From the NCBI RefSeq assembly GCF_017309955.1, contig NZ_CP021247.1, positions 1,055,501-1,119,500 of the forward strand: a stretch of 64,000 nt of DNA, in the 5' to 3' direction. The position numbers and the translations under genes are program-made. The first letter of the stretch is position 1, and each line of letters opens with the position of its first letter. The notes under the pieces were generated by a model. The model was not told the DNA's origin, made no database searches, and worked only from the letters and a program-made list of their open reading frames with translations. Source of the stretch: Novosphingobium sp. KA1. Lineage in GTDB: Bacteria > Pseudomonadota > Alphaproteobacteria > Sphingomonadales > Sphingomonadaceae. This document shows positions 44,038 to 63,600 of the stretch, piece after piece.

Positions 44038-45705
44038 GTGAAATCCGAACCGGCCCTTCCCGGCCGCACCGTCCTGTCCCGGCACCCCCGCCTTGCCAGC
44101 GGCGCCCTAGCCATTCTCGCCGGCGCCGCAGCAGCCTGCGGATTCCAGCCGCTCTCGCTCTGGCCGCTAACGCTCATCGGCGTGGCGGTCCTGCTCGAAC
44201 TCGTCGCCCGCGCACCGGGCTGGCAGCGAACGTTCCTGATCGGCTGGTGCTTCGGGCTCGGCCACTTCACGCTCGGCAACAACTGGATCGCGACGGCCTT
44301 CACCTATCAGGCCAACATGCCGGCATGGCTGGGCATGGTCGCAGTGGTGCTGCTTTCGCTCTACCTTGCGATCTATCCCGCGCTGGCCGCACTCGGTGGC
44401 TGGCTGGTGCTGCACCGAGCCCGCCAGCCAGGCGGCCCCGCCGTGTTCGCAGCGCTAGCCCTGGCCACGGCGGGGTGCTGGATCGTCGCGGAATGGCTGC
44501 GAGCCTGGGTCTTCACCGGATTTGCCTGGAACCCGCTCGGCATCGCCCTGCTCGGGGGTTTCGAGACCCGCGGACTGGCACTGGCGGCGCCCTGGATCGG
44601 CACTTATGGCCTTTCCGGCCTGCTGGTGCTGCTCGCCGCCCTGCCCGGACTGTGCCTGCGGCTGAGCCAAGCCGCGCCGCCAAAGCGCCAACGCGCCCGG
44701 CGTTGGGCCTGGGCGCTGCCGATGCTGGCGATCTACGCCGCGCTGACCGCAGTGATGCTCCTGCCCGACCCCTGGGCCCAGCGCGAGGAAGGCGCCGTAC
44801 GCTTCACCCTCGTCCAGCCCGACATCCGCCAGGAATTCATCGACGATCCGCGCAATTTCGAGACCAATTTCATCACCCTCGCCCGCCTCTCGCTGCCGCG
44901 GCGCCCGGGCGAGAAGCGCCTGGTGTTCTGGCCGGAATCAGGCCTTGGCGACTATGTCCGCGACGGCTATCCGCCCTACCTCTACCGCATCTATACCTAT
45001 GCCGGCGACCCGGTACTCGCCCGCCGTCGGATCGGCCGGGTGATCGGCCCCTACGGGCTGCTGATGACCGGCGCCGTCGACGTGGTGATGAAGGACGAGG
45101 AGGAAATCGCGGCCCGCAATTCGGTCAGCGCGATCGATGGCGACGGCAACCTCATCGCCTCCTATTCCAAGGCCCACCTCGTGCCTTACGGCGAATACCT
45201 CGCGCTGCGCTGGCTGCTGGAGCCGCTGGGCGCGACCCGCCTCGTCCCCGGTGCGCTGGACTTCCTGCCCGGCCCCGGCCCCCGGACGATCGACTTCGGC
45301 GACTGGGGCAAGGCAGGGGTACAGATCTGCTACGAGATCGTCTTCAGCGGCGAAGTGGTCGATCCGCGCCTGCGCCCGGACTACATCTTCAATCCGTCGA
45401 ACGACGGCTGGTTCGGCGCCTGGGGCCCGCCGCAGCATCTGGCGCAGGCCCGCCTGCGCGCGATCGAGGAAGGCCTGCCGGTCATGCGCTCCACCACCAC
45501 CGGCATCAGCGCGGTGATCGATGCCAACGGCATCGTGCGTGCCCATGTGCCCTGGCACCAGGCCGGACGGCTCGACGGACTGATCCCGCCATCCCATCAT
45601 CCCACCCTTTTCGCACGCTGGGGCAACCTGCTGCCGCTTGCATTTGCCGCACTTCTGCTGGTGATTGCGGTTTCTGGCATTGCGCTCCGCCGCCGGGGGG
45701 AGTAG
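44038..45705 (+). CDS. lnt: Apolipoprotein N-acyltransferase
   Basis: The 555-residue inner-membrane enzyme has about seven membrane segments and a periplasmic nitrilase-type domain. The catalytic triad is Glu300 ([10 protein letters not shown]), Lys378 ([12 protein letters not shown]) and Cys431 ([12 protein letters not shown]). It adds the third acyl chain to lipoproteins. The start is GTG at 44038; no clear ribosome site. metK follows in the same direction after 41 nt that hold a hairpin. Confidence 0.95.
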   Translation: MKSEPALPGRTVLSRHPRLASGALAILAGAAAACGFQPLSLWPLTLIGVAVLLELVARAPGWQRTFLIGWCFGLGHFTLGNNWIATAFTYQANMPAWLGMVAVVLLSLYLAIYPALAALGGWLVLHRARQPGGPAVFAALALATAGCWIVAEWLRAWVFTGFAWNPLGIALLGGFETRGLALAAPWIGTYGLSGLLVLLAALPGLCLRLSQAAPPKRQRARRWAWALPMLAIYAALTAVMLLPDPWAQREEGAVRFTLVQPDIRQEFIDDPRNFETNFITLARLSLPRRPGEKRLVFWPESGLGDYVRDGYPPYLYRIYTYAGDPVLARRRIGRVIGPYGLLMTGAVDVVMKDEEEIAARNSVSAIDGDGNLIASYSKAHLVPYGEYLALRWLLEPLGATRLVPGALDFLPGPGPRTIDFGDWGKAGVQICYEIVFSGEVVDPRLRPDYIFNPSNDGWFGAWGPPQHLAQARLRAIEEGLPVMRSTTTGISAVIDANGIVRAHVPWHQAGRLDGLIPPSHHPTLFARWGNLLPLAFAALLLVIAVSGIALRRRGE

Positions 45706-45711
45706 ACGCGG

Positions 45712-45745
45712 ACCCACATAAAGATTTCTTTATATGTGGTGTCCC
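45712..45745 (+). promoter_or_regulatory. Hairpin directly before the metK start
   Basis: GGAC-CCACAT-AAAG loops over ATTT and pairs with CTTT, ATGTGG and GTCC, leaving a small bulge. The stem ends one base before the metK ATG, and there is no Shine-Dalgarno sequence. It does not match the SAM-II or SAM/SAH riboswitch as I know them. It could be a translation-control element or the end of lnt. Confidence 0.5.
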
Positions 45746-45746
45746 G

Positions 45747-46976
<1,230 letters not shown>

Positions 46977-47002
46977 ACGCGCCTCAAGGCCTGAAGAATT
47001 GA

Positions 47003-47034
47003 AGGGGCGAGGCCGCAAGGCCTCGCCCCTTTTC
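47003..47034 (+). terminator. Terminator of metK
   Basis: AGGGGCGAGGCC-GCAA-GGCCTCGCCCCT is a perfect stem with a GNRA-type loop, followed by TTTCT. It is 27 nt past the metK stop. Confidence 0.93.
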
Positions 47035-47112
47035 TGCGTTTTGCGCTCCATCGATCCATCTCGACCGTAATCGCGCTTCAAACCCAGACATGGAACGCCT
47101 ATAGGGAGCGCC

Positions 47113-48243
47113 ATGTCTTCCGTACGTCCCTGGCGCGACATCGAGCGCCGCAAGAGCCGCCAGATCATGGTCGGCAATGTCCCCGTCGGCGGCGATGCCC
47201 CGATCACGGTCCAGACCATGACGAACACGCTGACGTCCGACGCCAAGGCGACGATCGACCAGATCCGCCGCTGCGAGGATGCCGGCGCCGACCTCATCCG
47301 CGTTTCCTGCCCGGACGTGGAAAGCACCGCGGCGATGAAGGAGATCGTACGCGCCGCCCGCGTGCCGCTGATCGCCGACATCCATTTCCACTACAAGCGC
47401 GCGCTCGAAGCCGCCGATGCCGGTGCCGCCTGCCTGCGCATCAACCCCGGCAACATCGGCTCGAACGACCGCGTCGCCGAAGTGGTGCGCGCAGCCAAGG
47501 CCAACGGCTGTGCGATCCGCATCGGCGTCAACGCCGGGAGCCTCGAGAAGGACCTGCTCGAAAAGTACGGCGAGCCTTGCCCAGAGGCGCTGGTCGAATC
47601 CGCGCTAGACCATATCAAGCTGCTGCAGGACCACGATTTCCACGAATACAAGGTGGCCGTGAAGGCCAGCGACGTGTTCCTCGCCGTCGCCGCCTACCAG
47701 GGGCTGGCCGAGGCGGTGGACTGCCCGCTGCACCTCGGCATCACCGAAGCGGGCGGGCTCATCGGCGGTACCGTCAAGTCCTCGATCGGCATGGGCATGC
47801 TGCTGTGGTCCGGCATCGGCGACACCCTGCGTGTCTCGCTCTCGGCCGAGCCGGAAGAGGAAGTGCGTGTCGGTTTCGAGATGCTGAAGGCCCTCGGCCT
47901 GCGCACGCGCGGCGTGCGTGTTGTCTCCTGCCCCAGTTGCGCTCGCCAGGGCTTCGACGTGATCCGCACGGTGGAAGCGCTGGAAGACCGTCTCCAGCAC
48001 ATCAAGACGCCGCTTTCGCTCTCGGTGCTCGGCTGCGTCGTGAACGGGCCGGGAGAGGCGCGCGAGACCGACATCGGCCTGACCGGAGGCGGCAACGGCA
48101 AGCACATGGTCTACCTTTCGGGGGTGACCGACCATGTCGTGCAATCGGAAGACATGCTCGACCATATCGTCAAGCTGGTCGAGGCCAAGGCCGCCGAGAT
48201 CGAAGCCGCCAATGCCGCGGCGGAGGCCCAGGCCGCCGAATGA
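47113..48243 (+). CDS. ispG: 4-hydroxy-3-methylbut-2-enyl diphosphate synthase
   Basis: The 376-residue TIM-barrel enzyme has [38 protein letters not shown], and the C-terminal 4Fe-4S site ([11 protein letters not shown] and later [10 protein letters not shown]). It performs the seventh step of the MEP isoprenoid pathway. ATG 47113 follows AGGGAG. Its stop overlaps the start of a membrane protein gene (ATGA). Confidence 0.97.
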   Translation: MSSVRPWRDIERRKSRQIMVGNVPVGGDAPITVQTMTNTLTSDAKATIDQIRRCEDAGADLIRVSCPDVESTAAMKEIVRAARVPLIADIHFHYKRALEAADAGAACLRINPGNIGSNDRVAEVVRAAKANGCAIRIGVNAGSLEKDLLEKYGEPCPEALVESALDHIKLLQDHDFHEYKVAVKASDVFLAVAAYQGLAEAVDCPLHLGITEAGGLIGGTVKSSIGMGMLLWSGIGDTLRVSLSAEPEEEVRVGFEMLKALGLRTRGVRVVSCPSCARQGFDVIRTVEALEDRLQHIKTPLSLSVLGCVVNGPGEARETDIGLTGGGNGKHMVYLSGVTDHVVQSEDMLDHIVKLVEAKAAEIEAANAAAEAQAAE

Positions 48244-48977
48244 GCCGCCTCAAGCGCGAACTCGGCGGGCTGGGCGCGACGCTGCGCGATTCGGTGCGGC
48301 TCTGGGCGCTTGCCCCGCTGGTTCCGCTCATCGCGGTGCTGCCGGAACTGGCGCAGCATGCCGTCGAGATCCGTCTGGGCATGTTCGCCAGCCAGGAGGC
48401 TTTCACCAGCCTGGCGCTGGATCCGCAGCGCCTGGCGTTCGGCGGGGTCAAGATCGCCGCGCTAGTGCTGGCGGTGCTCGCGGGCGCGCGGTTCTGGGCC
48501 AATCGTGCCGCCGGTCTGCGCGGCTGGAGCCTTGCCGGGATTGCCTGGAAGCAGGTCCTGCTGGGGCTCGGCGTCCAGATAGTCGCCTCGCTTCCGGCCT
48601 TGCTCGATCTGCGCGTGGCGCCGGTGGTTCAGCTGACGATGAGCCTGGTGCTCACGCTCGCCAGTCTGCCGGGGCTGGTGCTGATGGTTGGCGGACTGCT
48701 GGGTGATCGCGAGACCGGGCTGCTGGCGATCTACCGCAGCGGCTGGACCAAGGCCCTGCGGATCCTGCTCCACATCGGCCCGGTCTGGCTGCTGCTGCAG
48801 GTGCTGCACCGCGCCGACCATATTGCCGCGCTGGACCGCCCGATCTGGCTGGTCTGGCTGCTCATGCTGCTCGATGCGCTGGTGGTGGGGCAGATGGCAT
48901 CGCTTGCCGCCACCGGTCTCCACCACGGCTACCGCGGCGAAGACGCCTGCACGGAATCGTTAAACCTTTACGCCTAG
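48240..48977 (+). CDS. Hypothetical multi-pass membrane protein
   Basis: The 245-residue protein has about six hydrophobic segments (for example [80 protein letters not shown]). I do not recognise a family. Coupling to ispG (ATGA overlap) and closeness to the protease gene suggest co-expression, not a known joint function. Confidence 0.7.
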   Translation: MSRLKRELGGLGATLRDSVRLWALAPLVPLIAVLPELAQHAVEIRLGMFASQEAFTSLALDPQRLAFGGVKIAALVLAVLAGARFWANRAAGLRGWSLAGIAWKQVLLGLGVQIVASLPALLDLRVAPVVQLTMSLVLTLASLPGLVLMVGGLLGDRETGLLAIYRSGWTKALRILLHIGPVWLLLQVLHRADHIAALDRPIWLVWLLMLLDALVVGQMASLAATGLHHGYRGEDACTESLNLYA

Positions 48978-48988
48978 GGTCAGACCCC

Positions 48989-49516
48989 ATGCGTTCGGGC
49001 CCTCTTTTCCTGCTGGTTGCCGCACTGGGCGGCGTGGCCTGGCTCGCCCCGCACCTCGATGCGGGAACCGGCTCCGCTCCATCAGGCCCTGCCTCGGTCA
49101 CCCCCGGTGATGAAGGCCGCACCCGGACGGCATGGCTGGCCGGAGAGATCGAACTACCCCGCGCCGCCGACGGCCACTTCTACGCCGATGCCAGCGTCGA
49201 GCAGCACAGCACCCATTTCCTGATCGATACCGGAGCCTCCCTCGTGGTGCTGACTGGCAGCGATGCCCGTGCCGTCGGACTGAGCTGGAGCGATAATGAC
49301 GTCGCCCCGATCGGACGCGGCGCCACAGGCCCCGTCTACGGCGTGCCGGTCAGACTCTCCCGCGTCGAACTGGGCGGCATGACGGCGCGCGACGTGCCGG
49401 CGGCCATCATCCCCGAAGGGCTCGACGTCTCGCTGCTCGGCCAGTCGTTCCTCTCGCAAATAGGGGATGTCCGGATAGAGGGTCAGCGCATGACGCTCGG
49501 CAGCCCCAAACCCTGA
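48989..49516 (+). CDS. Retropepsin-like aspartic protease, membrane-anchored
   Basis: The 175-residue protein has an N-terminal signal/anchor (LFLLVAALGGVAWLAPHL) and one clan AA domain with the active-site motif FLIDTGASLVVLTGSDA and the flap-side LLGQSFLSQ. It matches the TIGR02281-type single-domain proteases that act as dimers in the periplasm. It follows the membrane protein gene after 11 nt. Confidence 0.88.
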   Translation: MRSGPLFLLVAALGGVAWLAPHLDAGTGSAPSGPASVTPGDEGRTRTAWLAGEIELPRAADGHFYADASVEQHSTHFLIDTGASLVVLTGSDARAVGLSWSDNDVAPIGRGATGPVYGVPVRLSRVELGGMTARDVPAAIIPEGLDVSLLGQSFLSQIGDVRIEGQRMTLGSPKP

Positions 49517-49726
49517 GGGCTCAGACCGCCCCGTCCCATGGTCCGGTCCCAAATCCCGCAAGACCATACCAGACCACAAAAGCCGTCATCACGGCAGCCG
49601 AGAGGTAAGAGGCCCGGACGACTTTTGATACAGGGGAGTCCATGAGCGTATGGCCTTGCGGGAACGGGGGGTACCCCCTCTATCGCCCGTTCCGCCGCGC
49701 GAGGCCATGTCGCCGGTCGGCGTGCG

Positions 49727-51925
49727 TCAGCCGCCAGTCGAGACGCCTGTTCCCTGTATCGCCTTGCGCCCGACGGTCGAGGTGAAGGCCGGGATCGCGA
49801 TCCGACCGTCGCGCGGCGCGATCGGCGTGCGGATCGTGCTGACCTCGAAATCGGGCGGCAACCCGGCATTGACGAGATCGTAAGGCGAAATTCGCGTGCG
49901 GGTGCAAAGCCCCCCGTTACCGTCGTTGACCAGGCTCTTCTCGAAGGCCACCCCCAGTTGCTCGCCGATCGTGCGCCGCACCGTCGCCACCTCCAACTGG
50001 CCCTCGCCGAAATAGAGCACGAAGCGCGTGCCCACCGGAACGTCCTCCAGCCCGTCGATCAGCGCGCCGGTGGCCGAGAGATTGCGCAGCACGGCCGGAT
50101 AGTAATGATCCTCGTGGATCGCGCCGATCCAGCGGAACATCGAAATACGCTCGCCGCGCTGGCGGGCAGGTCCGCTCGGCACGATGCCCCAGTGCGGCTG
50201 GGCGGCGGCAGCGAGGAATTCCGCTGCCGGCATCGCCTGGGCATAGACAAAGCCCTGAACATGACTGACGCCGAGTTCGCGCATCATCGCCAGCTGATCG
50301 AGCGTCTCGATGCCCTCGGCGGTGGTTTCCATGCCGATGGCCTTGGCCATGGCGACGATCGCGCTGATCAGTGCCTTGTTGCGTGTGCCCGCCTCGGCGG
50401 TGCCGCGCACGAAGCTCTGGTCGATCTTGATCTTGTCGAAGGGAGCCGTACGCAAGTAGCCGAGCGAGGAATAGCCGGTGCCGAAATCGTCGAGGGCAAG
50501 CCGCACCCCCAGTGCCTTGAGCGTGTGGAAGCGGGCATCGGTATCCGCCCCTTCGGCCAGGAACACGCCTTCGGTGATCTCCAGCTCGAGGCGCTCCGCC
50601 GCCAACCCCGAGGCCGCCAGCGCGCTTGCCACCACCGCGGGGAACCCCGGATCGGTGAACTGGCGCGGCGAGACGTTCACCGCCACGCGCAAGTCCCCCG
50701 GCCACTGCGCCGCATCCTGGCAGGCCTGGCGCAGCGCCCATTCGCCGATCTGGCAGATCATCGGCGATTCCTCGGCGATGGGGATGAACTGGGCCGGGCT
50801 GATCACCCCTTTGCCGGGGTGGTTCCAGCGCATCAACGCCTCGGCGCCGGAAACCGCATCGCTGCCCGCCGCGACGATCGGCTGGTAATGAAGTTCCAGT
50901 TCGCCGCGAGCCAGCGCATCGTGGAGGTGTTCCTCCAGCATCCGGCGGTCTTCCGCCGCCGTCAGCAGATCGCGTGAGAAGAAGCGGAACCGCCCTCGCC
51001 CACCGTGCTTGGCGGCATAGAGCGCAAGATCGGCGTTGCGCACCAGTTCATCAACATCCTGGCCGTCGAACGGGGCCACGGCAATACCCACCGAGGCGCC
51101 GATGATGCAGCGATTGCCCTCCACCGAATAGGGCTGCGAAAGCATGGCGATAATCCGCTCGGCGAGATTACCGAGATCGCCCCGATCCTCGACATCGGGG
51201 ACTAGGATCTGGAATTCGTCGCCGCCGAGCCGGCAGATCCGCTCGGCCTGGCCGACGATCGTCACCAGACGATCGGCAACCTGCCGCAGCAGGGCATCGC
51301 CGGTCGAATGGCCCAGTGTATCGTTGACTTGCTTGAAACGGTCCAGATCGATCAGCAGCGTCGCACAGGGGCGTTCCTGCACGCGGTAGGCCGAGAGCGT
51401 GCGTTCCAGCGCCCGCGCCATCTCGCGCCGATTGATCAGCCCGGTCAGCGGATCGTGCATCGCATCGCGCGAGTTCTCCTCGGCGACCCGGCGTTCGTCG
51501 GTGATCTCCGCGCAGAGCCCGCAGAAGCCCTCGAACCCGCCGCCTGGCCCGAACTGTGCCTCGCCCGACAGCTGCCACCAGCGGCGCTGACCGCCATCAC
51601 CAGTGCAGACGGTCAGCTTCTCGAAACGCGAGCGGCGCGAAAGCACGAAGCGCAGACTGCGTCCCGATCCGGCACCGTCATCGCGCGTATCAAAAACATC
51701 GGTCAGCGGCTGGCCAAGCACGGCATCGGGCGAGGGCAGCCGGACGAGCGCCTTGTCCGACAGATAGCGGATCGCGCCCTGCGCGTCGGATGCCCAGAAG
51801 CCGATACCGTCGATGCCTTCCACCGCCCGGCAGAAGCTCTGCGCTTCTTCCGCTCCCAGCAGCGGGGCCTGCCGGGACGCCGCGCGCGCGGCCAACCTGT
51901 CTGAACGTCCGAAATTCCAGGCCAT
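49727..51925 (-). CDS. PAS-GGDEF-EAL-PilZ cyclic-di-GMP protein
   Basis: The 732-residue protein holds a PAS-like sensor (about 25-150), a diguanylate cyclase domain with intact GGDEF at 234-238, a phosphodiesterase domain with EAL at 362-364 (GAEALMRWNHPG) and DDFGTGYSSL, and a C-terminal PilZ domain (about 600-710; FRWIGAIHEDHYYPAVLRNLSATGALIDG). It could make, break and bind c-di-GMP. No RxxD inhibitory site precedes GGDEF. It stands alone, convergent with the protease gene. Sensory input is unknown; motility is a likely output given flagellar genes in the genome. Confidence 0.92.
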   Translation of the reverse strand: MAWNFGRSDRLAARAASRQAPLLGAEEAQSFCRAVEGIDGIGFWASDAQGAIRYLSDKALVRLPSPDAVLGQPLTDVFDTRDDGAGSGRSLRFVLSRRSRFEKLTVCTGDGGQRRWWQLSGEAQFGPGGGFEGFCGLCAEITDERRVAEENSRDAMHDPLTGLINRREMARALERTLSAYRVQERPCATLLIDLDRFKQVNDTLGHSTGDALLRQVADRLVTIVGQAERICRLGGDEFQILVPDVEDRGDLGNLAERIIAMLSQPYSVEGNRCIIGASVGIAVAPFDGQDVDELVRNADLALYAAKHGGRGRFRFFSRDLLTAAEDRRMLEEHLHDALARGELELHYQPIVAAGSDAVSGAEALMRWNHPGKGVISPAQFIPIAEESPMICQIGEWALRQACQDAAQWPGDLRVAVNVSPRQFTDPGFPAVVASALAASGLAAERLELEITEGVFLAEGADTDARFHTLKALGVRLALDDFGTGYSSLGYLRTAPFDKIKIDQSFVRGTAEAGTRNKALISAIVAMAKAIGMETTAEGIETLDQLAMMRELGVSHVQGFVYAQAMPAAEFLAAAAQPHWGIVPSGPARQRGERISMFRWIGAIHEDHYYPAVLRNLSATGALIDGLEDVPVGTRFVLYFGEGQLEVATVRRTIGEQLGVAFEKSLVNDGNGGLCTRTRISPYDLVNAGLPPDFEVSTIRTPIAPRDGRIAIPAFTSTVGRKAIQGTGVSTGG

Positions 51926-52021
51926 CGACCCTGTCCTGCCAGCATCTCAGGACAAGTGCTTAGTCGCTCGAAGGTTACTTTCCCGTAACCATGACAAGGC
52001 GCCCAAAAGGCCAAATCCAAG

Positions 52022-52056
52022 AAAAAACCCCGCCGGATCGCTCCGGCGGGGTTTTT
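52022..52056. terminator. Bidirectional terminator after rpoC
   Basis: CCCCGCCGGA-TCGC-TCCGGCGGGG with AAAAAA on the left and TTTTT on the right; works in both directions. It ends the rpoB-rpoC transcript. Confidence 0.93.
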
Positions 52057-52087
52057 CATGGGGCTGCGAAGCCGGGGGAAGGCAAGC

Positions 52088-56392
<4,305 letters not shown>

Positions 56393-56440
56393 GGTTCAAT
56401 CCCTCTGGGGGTGAATTCTCTAATCGGACGGAAACTGGGG

Positions 56441-56466
56441 CGGGCGGAGCGCGGCGGCTCCGCCCG
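56441..56466 (-). other. Hairpin between rpoB and rpoC
   Basis: CGGGCGGAGC-GCGGCG-GCTCCGCCCG is a perfect 10-bp stem in the intercistronic gap, without a T-run. It may be an mRNA processing or stability element. Confidence 0.7.
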
Positions 56467-56474
56467 TGATCCCG

Positions 56475-60626
<4,152 letters not shown>

Positions 60627-61082
60627 GAGCTGGTCTTTTTGCCTCTTCGGTTCGGGGCCGATTCGCGATGAACGACCCCTTGAAAATCTCGTCTGCGAGG
60701 ACGTAATCCCTGCTGCAAAAGCAGGGCACCCGAAACGCCAAAAGGCCGCCCGGCACGCGCGGAATCCCTGACGGAATGCCCATTGCGGCCAGCAGCCTGA
60801 TGCATCGGATGAAATCCCGAAGGCCTCCTTCCCGGGCATGCCCCCGCGCATGGGCAGCCTTGCTCGAGGCCATCGAGCGAGGCGACCATATAGGGGCCGG
60901 GCCACCCACTGTCAATTTGGCCCACCGGGATCCGCCACCTCCCGCCGCAGTACACAGCCCTGCTGCCAACGCCGCCTTACCGGGAAACAATCATGAACAT
61001 ATCGTTTTTCAATATTATCGATTGACGATAAGCGCGAATCGACTTATTGAATATCGATATCGAACATATCGGAGAACGACCA
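60627..61082. other. Divergent region before rpoB and the secreted-peptide gene
   Basis: 456 bp without a gene. On the minus strand, the rpoB leader holds a hairpin CCCTGC-TGCAAAA-GCAGGG (60708-60726). Near the right end is an AT-rich stretch (61000-61070) with ATATCGATAT and two CATATCG units, a likely promoter/operator for the HTH cassette. Confidence 0.55.
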
Positions 61083-61274
61083 ATGACCCAGTCGCAGATG
61101 CACAAGGCCTCCCGCCCGCTCGCCGCGGGGCTGGCCGCACTCCTGACCACCGCCTTCTGGCTGCCGACCGTCTCAGCCCCGGCCGAAGCCGCGGACCACC
61201 GGCCGATCGCCGCCGAAACGGGCACCCACGTCACCATCGTCATCGCCGCGCCTTCCGCGCCGGCACTGATGTAA
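61083..61274 (+). CDS. Small secreted protein
   Basis: The 63-residue product has a signal peptide (ALAAGLAALLTTAFWLPTVSAPAEAAD-type segment, residues 9-34) and a short mature tail with THVTIVIAAPSAPAL. It follows a GGAGAACGACC site. It is first in a plus-strand set with DUF2975 and an HTH regulator. No family recognised. Confidence 0.6.
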   Translation: MTQSQMHKASRPLAAGLAALLTTAFWLPTVSAPAEAADHRPIAAETGTHVTIVIAAPSAPALM

Positions 61275-61300
61275 TCCTGCCGAAAGAGGGGCAAGCAAAC

Positions 61301-61849
61301 ATGACCTCCACCATGCAATCGATCACCCGCGACCCGCTGCTGGCCGTCGCCAAGGGGCTCCTGTGGTTCCTGATGGCCAGCATGATCATCGCCGTCGCCG
61401 CCTGCCTCCTGGCCATTCCACTAATGCTGCTGTTCCAGGACGACATCTCGGCACAGATCGCCAAGGACATGCCCCTCGTGATGCCGCAGTTCTTCTGGGT
61501 GGTCAGCGCGATCCTGGTTTTCGCCGCACTCCTGTGCGGCATCCTGTTCCGGGTGTTCCAGCTTCTGAAGCGCATCGTCGGCACCGTCGGCGAGGGCGAC
61601 CCCTTCGTGCCGGACAACGCCCGGCGCCTTACCCAGATGGCGTGGCTGACGCTGGCCGTGCAGTTGCTCGGCGCCCCGCTTGCAGGCCTTGGCGCGATGA
61701 TCAACAGGATCGGCGAGGGCCATACCCGCATCGACACGATCGGCGGCATTTCCGGCAACGGCCTGCTGCTGATGCTGATCCTGTTCATCCTCGCCCGCGT
61801 CTTCCGCAAGGGGGCGGAGATGCGCGCTGACCTCGAAGGAACCGTGTGA
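61301..61849 (+). CDS. DUF2975 membrane protein
   Basis: The 182-residue protein has four membrane segments (about residues 22-43, 66-88, 112-135, 152-172) and the loop LLKRIVGTVGEGDPFVPDNARRLTQMAW, the DUF2975 hallmark. These proteins almost always pair with a YozG-like HTH gene, as here (TGATG overlap). Function is unknown. Confidence 0.88.
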   Translation: MTSTMQSITRDPLLAVAKGLLWFLMASMIIAVAACLLAIPLMLLFQDDISAQIAKDMPLVMPQFFWVVSAILVFAALLCGILFRVFQLLKRIVGTVGEGDPFVPDNARRLTQMAWLTLAVQLLGAPLAGLGAMINRIGEGHTRIDTIGGISGNGLLLMLILFILARVFRKGAEMRADLEGTV

Positions 61850-62106
61850 TGGGCGATGACAGCAACGAAGGAGGCAATATCGTGGTCAAGCTCGACGACC
61901 TGCTCTACGCCCGCCGCATGACGCTGACCGAACTGGCCGAGCGCATCGGCATCACCCTGGCAAACCTGTCGATCCTCAAGACCGGCAAGGCCAAGGCGAT
62001 CCGCTTCTCCACCCTCGAAGCGATCTGCCGGGAACTCGATTGCCAACCGGGTGACCTGCTGGGCTACGCCAGCGAGCAACCGGCCGCCGCGCCCGCAGAG
62101 GCCTGA
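61849..62106 (+). CDS. YozG/Xre-type HTH regulator
   Basis: The 85-residue protein has a Cro/C1-type helix-turn-helix: VKLDDLLYARRMTLTELAERIGITLANLSILKTGKAKAIRFSTLEAICRELDCQPGDLLGY. It is typical of the small regulators linked to DUF2975 proteins. Start at ATG 61849 overlaps the DUF2975 stop. Probably autoregulates this cassette. Confidence 0.88.
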   Translation: MGDDSNEGGNIVVKLDDLLYARRMTLTELAERIGITLANLSILKTGKAKAIRFSTLEAICRELDCQPGDLLGYASEQPAAAPAEA

Positions 62107-62464
62107 AAGCTGGCCTGAAAGCTGGCCCGAAAGCCGGGCCTGAGAGCCGGGACCGACTCACTTGACTCCGAGGGCGCTTTGCGGCAAAGGCGCCCTCGAA
62201 CCGTTGGGCCCCGGCCCTTCGTTCATCCGTCCGAGACAGTTGGTGCTCCCGATTTTGCGGGTGCTTAATTTCCAGCCTAGACGGGGAACAGGAAATTTTC
62301 CGGCCCTCGCTCCTTATGAAGCGTGGTGCCCTATTCGGGTTTCACCCCGAAGAACTCCTTCCCCATCGCCAACGGACCCGCTCGAAGCGCATCAGCGCTT
62401 CGGACAAACGTAGCCGGCCGTGCGGAACGCAAGTTCCAAACGGTCACATGTGAAGGAGTAAGGC
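62107..62464 (+). promoter_or_regulatory. rplJL promoter and probable L10 leader
   Basis: 358 bp hold short direct repeats (TGAAAGCTGGCC, 62105-62130), a hairpin CGAGGGCGC...GCGCCCTCG (62169-62198), and a long 5' leader with paired blocks (for example AAGCGCATCAGCGCTT at 62388-62403) before the AAGGAG ribosome site. In other bacteria L10(L12)4 binds this leader and represses rplJL. The exact L10 site was not resolved. Confidence 0.55.
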
Positions 62465-62977
62465 ATGGATCGTTTGCAGAAAGCCGATTCGGTCGCCCAG
62501 CTCAACGCGGTCTTCAACGAGGTCGGCGTGGTGGTCATCACCCGCAACCTCGGCATGTCGGTGGCCCAGTCCACCGCCCTGCGCGGCAAGATCCGTGAAG
62601 CCGGTGCTACCTACAAGGTTGCAAAGAACAGTCTTGCCAAGCTTGCCATCGCGGACACCGACTACGTCGGTATCGGCGACTTCCTGACCGGCCCGACGGC
62701 CATCGCCACTTCGGTGGACCCCGTCGCAGCTGCCAAGGCCGTCGTCGACTTCGCCAAGACGACCGACAAGATCGAGATCGTCGGCGGCTCGATGGGTTCG
62801 CAGGTTCTGGATGCGGCTGGTGTCAAGGCTCTCGCCTCGATGCCCTCGCTCGACGAACTGCGCGCCAAGCTCATCGGCCTCGTTCAGGCTCCGGCGACCA
62901 AGATCGCCCAGCTGCAGACCGCTCCGGCGGCCAAGCTGGCGCGCGTCTTCGCTGCCTACGCCGACAAGGCTGCTTGA
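62465..62977 (+). CDS. rplJ: Ribosomal protein L10
   Basis: The 170-residue protein has the L10 start (DRLQKADSVAQLNAVFNEVGVVVITRNLGMSVAQSTALRGKIREAGATYKVAKNSLAKLAI) and the C-terminal helix that binds L12 dimers (KIAQLQTAPAAKLARVFAAYADKAA). It forms the ribosomal stalk base. ATG 62465 follows GAAGGAGTAAGGC. rplK and rplA do not precede it within the window. Confidence 0.97.
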   Translation: MDRLQKADSVAQLNAVFNEVGVVVITRNLGMSVAQSTALRGKIREAGATYKVAKNSLAKLAIADTDYVGIGDFLTGPTAIATSVDPVAAAKAVVDFAKTTDKIEIVGGSMGSQVLDAAGVKALASMPSLDELRAKLIGLVQAPATKIAQLQTAPAAKLARVFAAYADKAA

Positions 62978-63064
62978 GTTCAAGCTTAAGCAATTCATTT
63001 CGTAACGATTTATCCCGGCGGACCGCATCCAGCACCCCGGGACCACAGATCAGGAGTTATTATC

Positions 63065-63436
63065 ATGGCCGATATCGCCAAGCTTGTTGAAGAACTGTCG
63101 CAGCTGACCGTCCTCGAGGCCGCTGACCTCGCCAAGGCTCTCGAAGAAGCATGGGGCGTTTCCGCCGCTGCTGCCGTTGCCGTGGCTGCTGCCCCGGCCG
63201 GCGAAGCCGCCGCTGTTGAAGAAAAGACCGAATTCGACGTGATCCTCACCGGCGACGGTGGCAAGAAGATCAACGTCATCAAGGAAGTCCGCGCCATCAC
63301 CGGTCTGGGCCTGGCTGAAGCCAAGGCTCTCGTCGAAGGCGCCCCGAAGGCCGTCAAGGAAGGCGCTTCGAAGGCTGAAGCCGAAGAAATCAAGAAGAAG
63401 ATCGAAGAAGCCGGCGGCACCGTCGAGCTCAAGTAA
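63065..63436 (+). CDS. rplL: Ribosomal protein L7/L12
   Basis: The 123-residue protein has the N-terminal dimer domain, the Ala-rich hinge ([21 protein letters not shown]) and the C-terminal factor-binding domain ([40 protein letters not shown]). It recruits translation factors. It follows rplJ by 87 nt with AGGAGTTATTATC before the ATG. Confidence 0.98.
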   Translation: MADIAKLVEELSQLTVLEAADLAKALEEAWGVSAAAAVAVAAAPAGEAAAVEEKTEFDVILTGDGGKKINVIKEVRAITGLGLAEAKALVEGAPKAVKEGASKAEAEEIKKKIEEAGGTVELK

Positions 63437-63470
63437 TCTTCTTCTCGGGTTCTTCCGAGCAGAAAAAGGA

Positions 63471-63500
63471 AAGGGCGGCCTCTCGGGGCCGCCCTTTTCG
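63471..63500 (+). terminator. Terminator of rplJL
   Basis: AAGGGCGGCC-TCTCGG-GGCCGCCCTT then TTCG. It ends the ribosomal transcript, so rpoB is not downstream of rplL here. Confidence 0.92.
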
Positions 63501-63600
63501 TTTGTGGCGTGCGGAGCTGCCCATCCGCGCATGATCATGTCCGCTTGACCCGGCACGACCATTTCCATAACTCGATATATAACTTGATATGGAGATTCTC

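Noticed and set aside
45712..45745. SAM-II or SAM/SAH riboswitch before metK
   Set aside because: The length and conserved loop sequences of those classes are not present; kept only as an unclassified hairpin.
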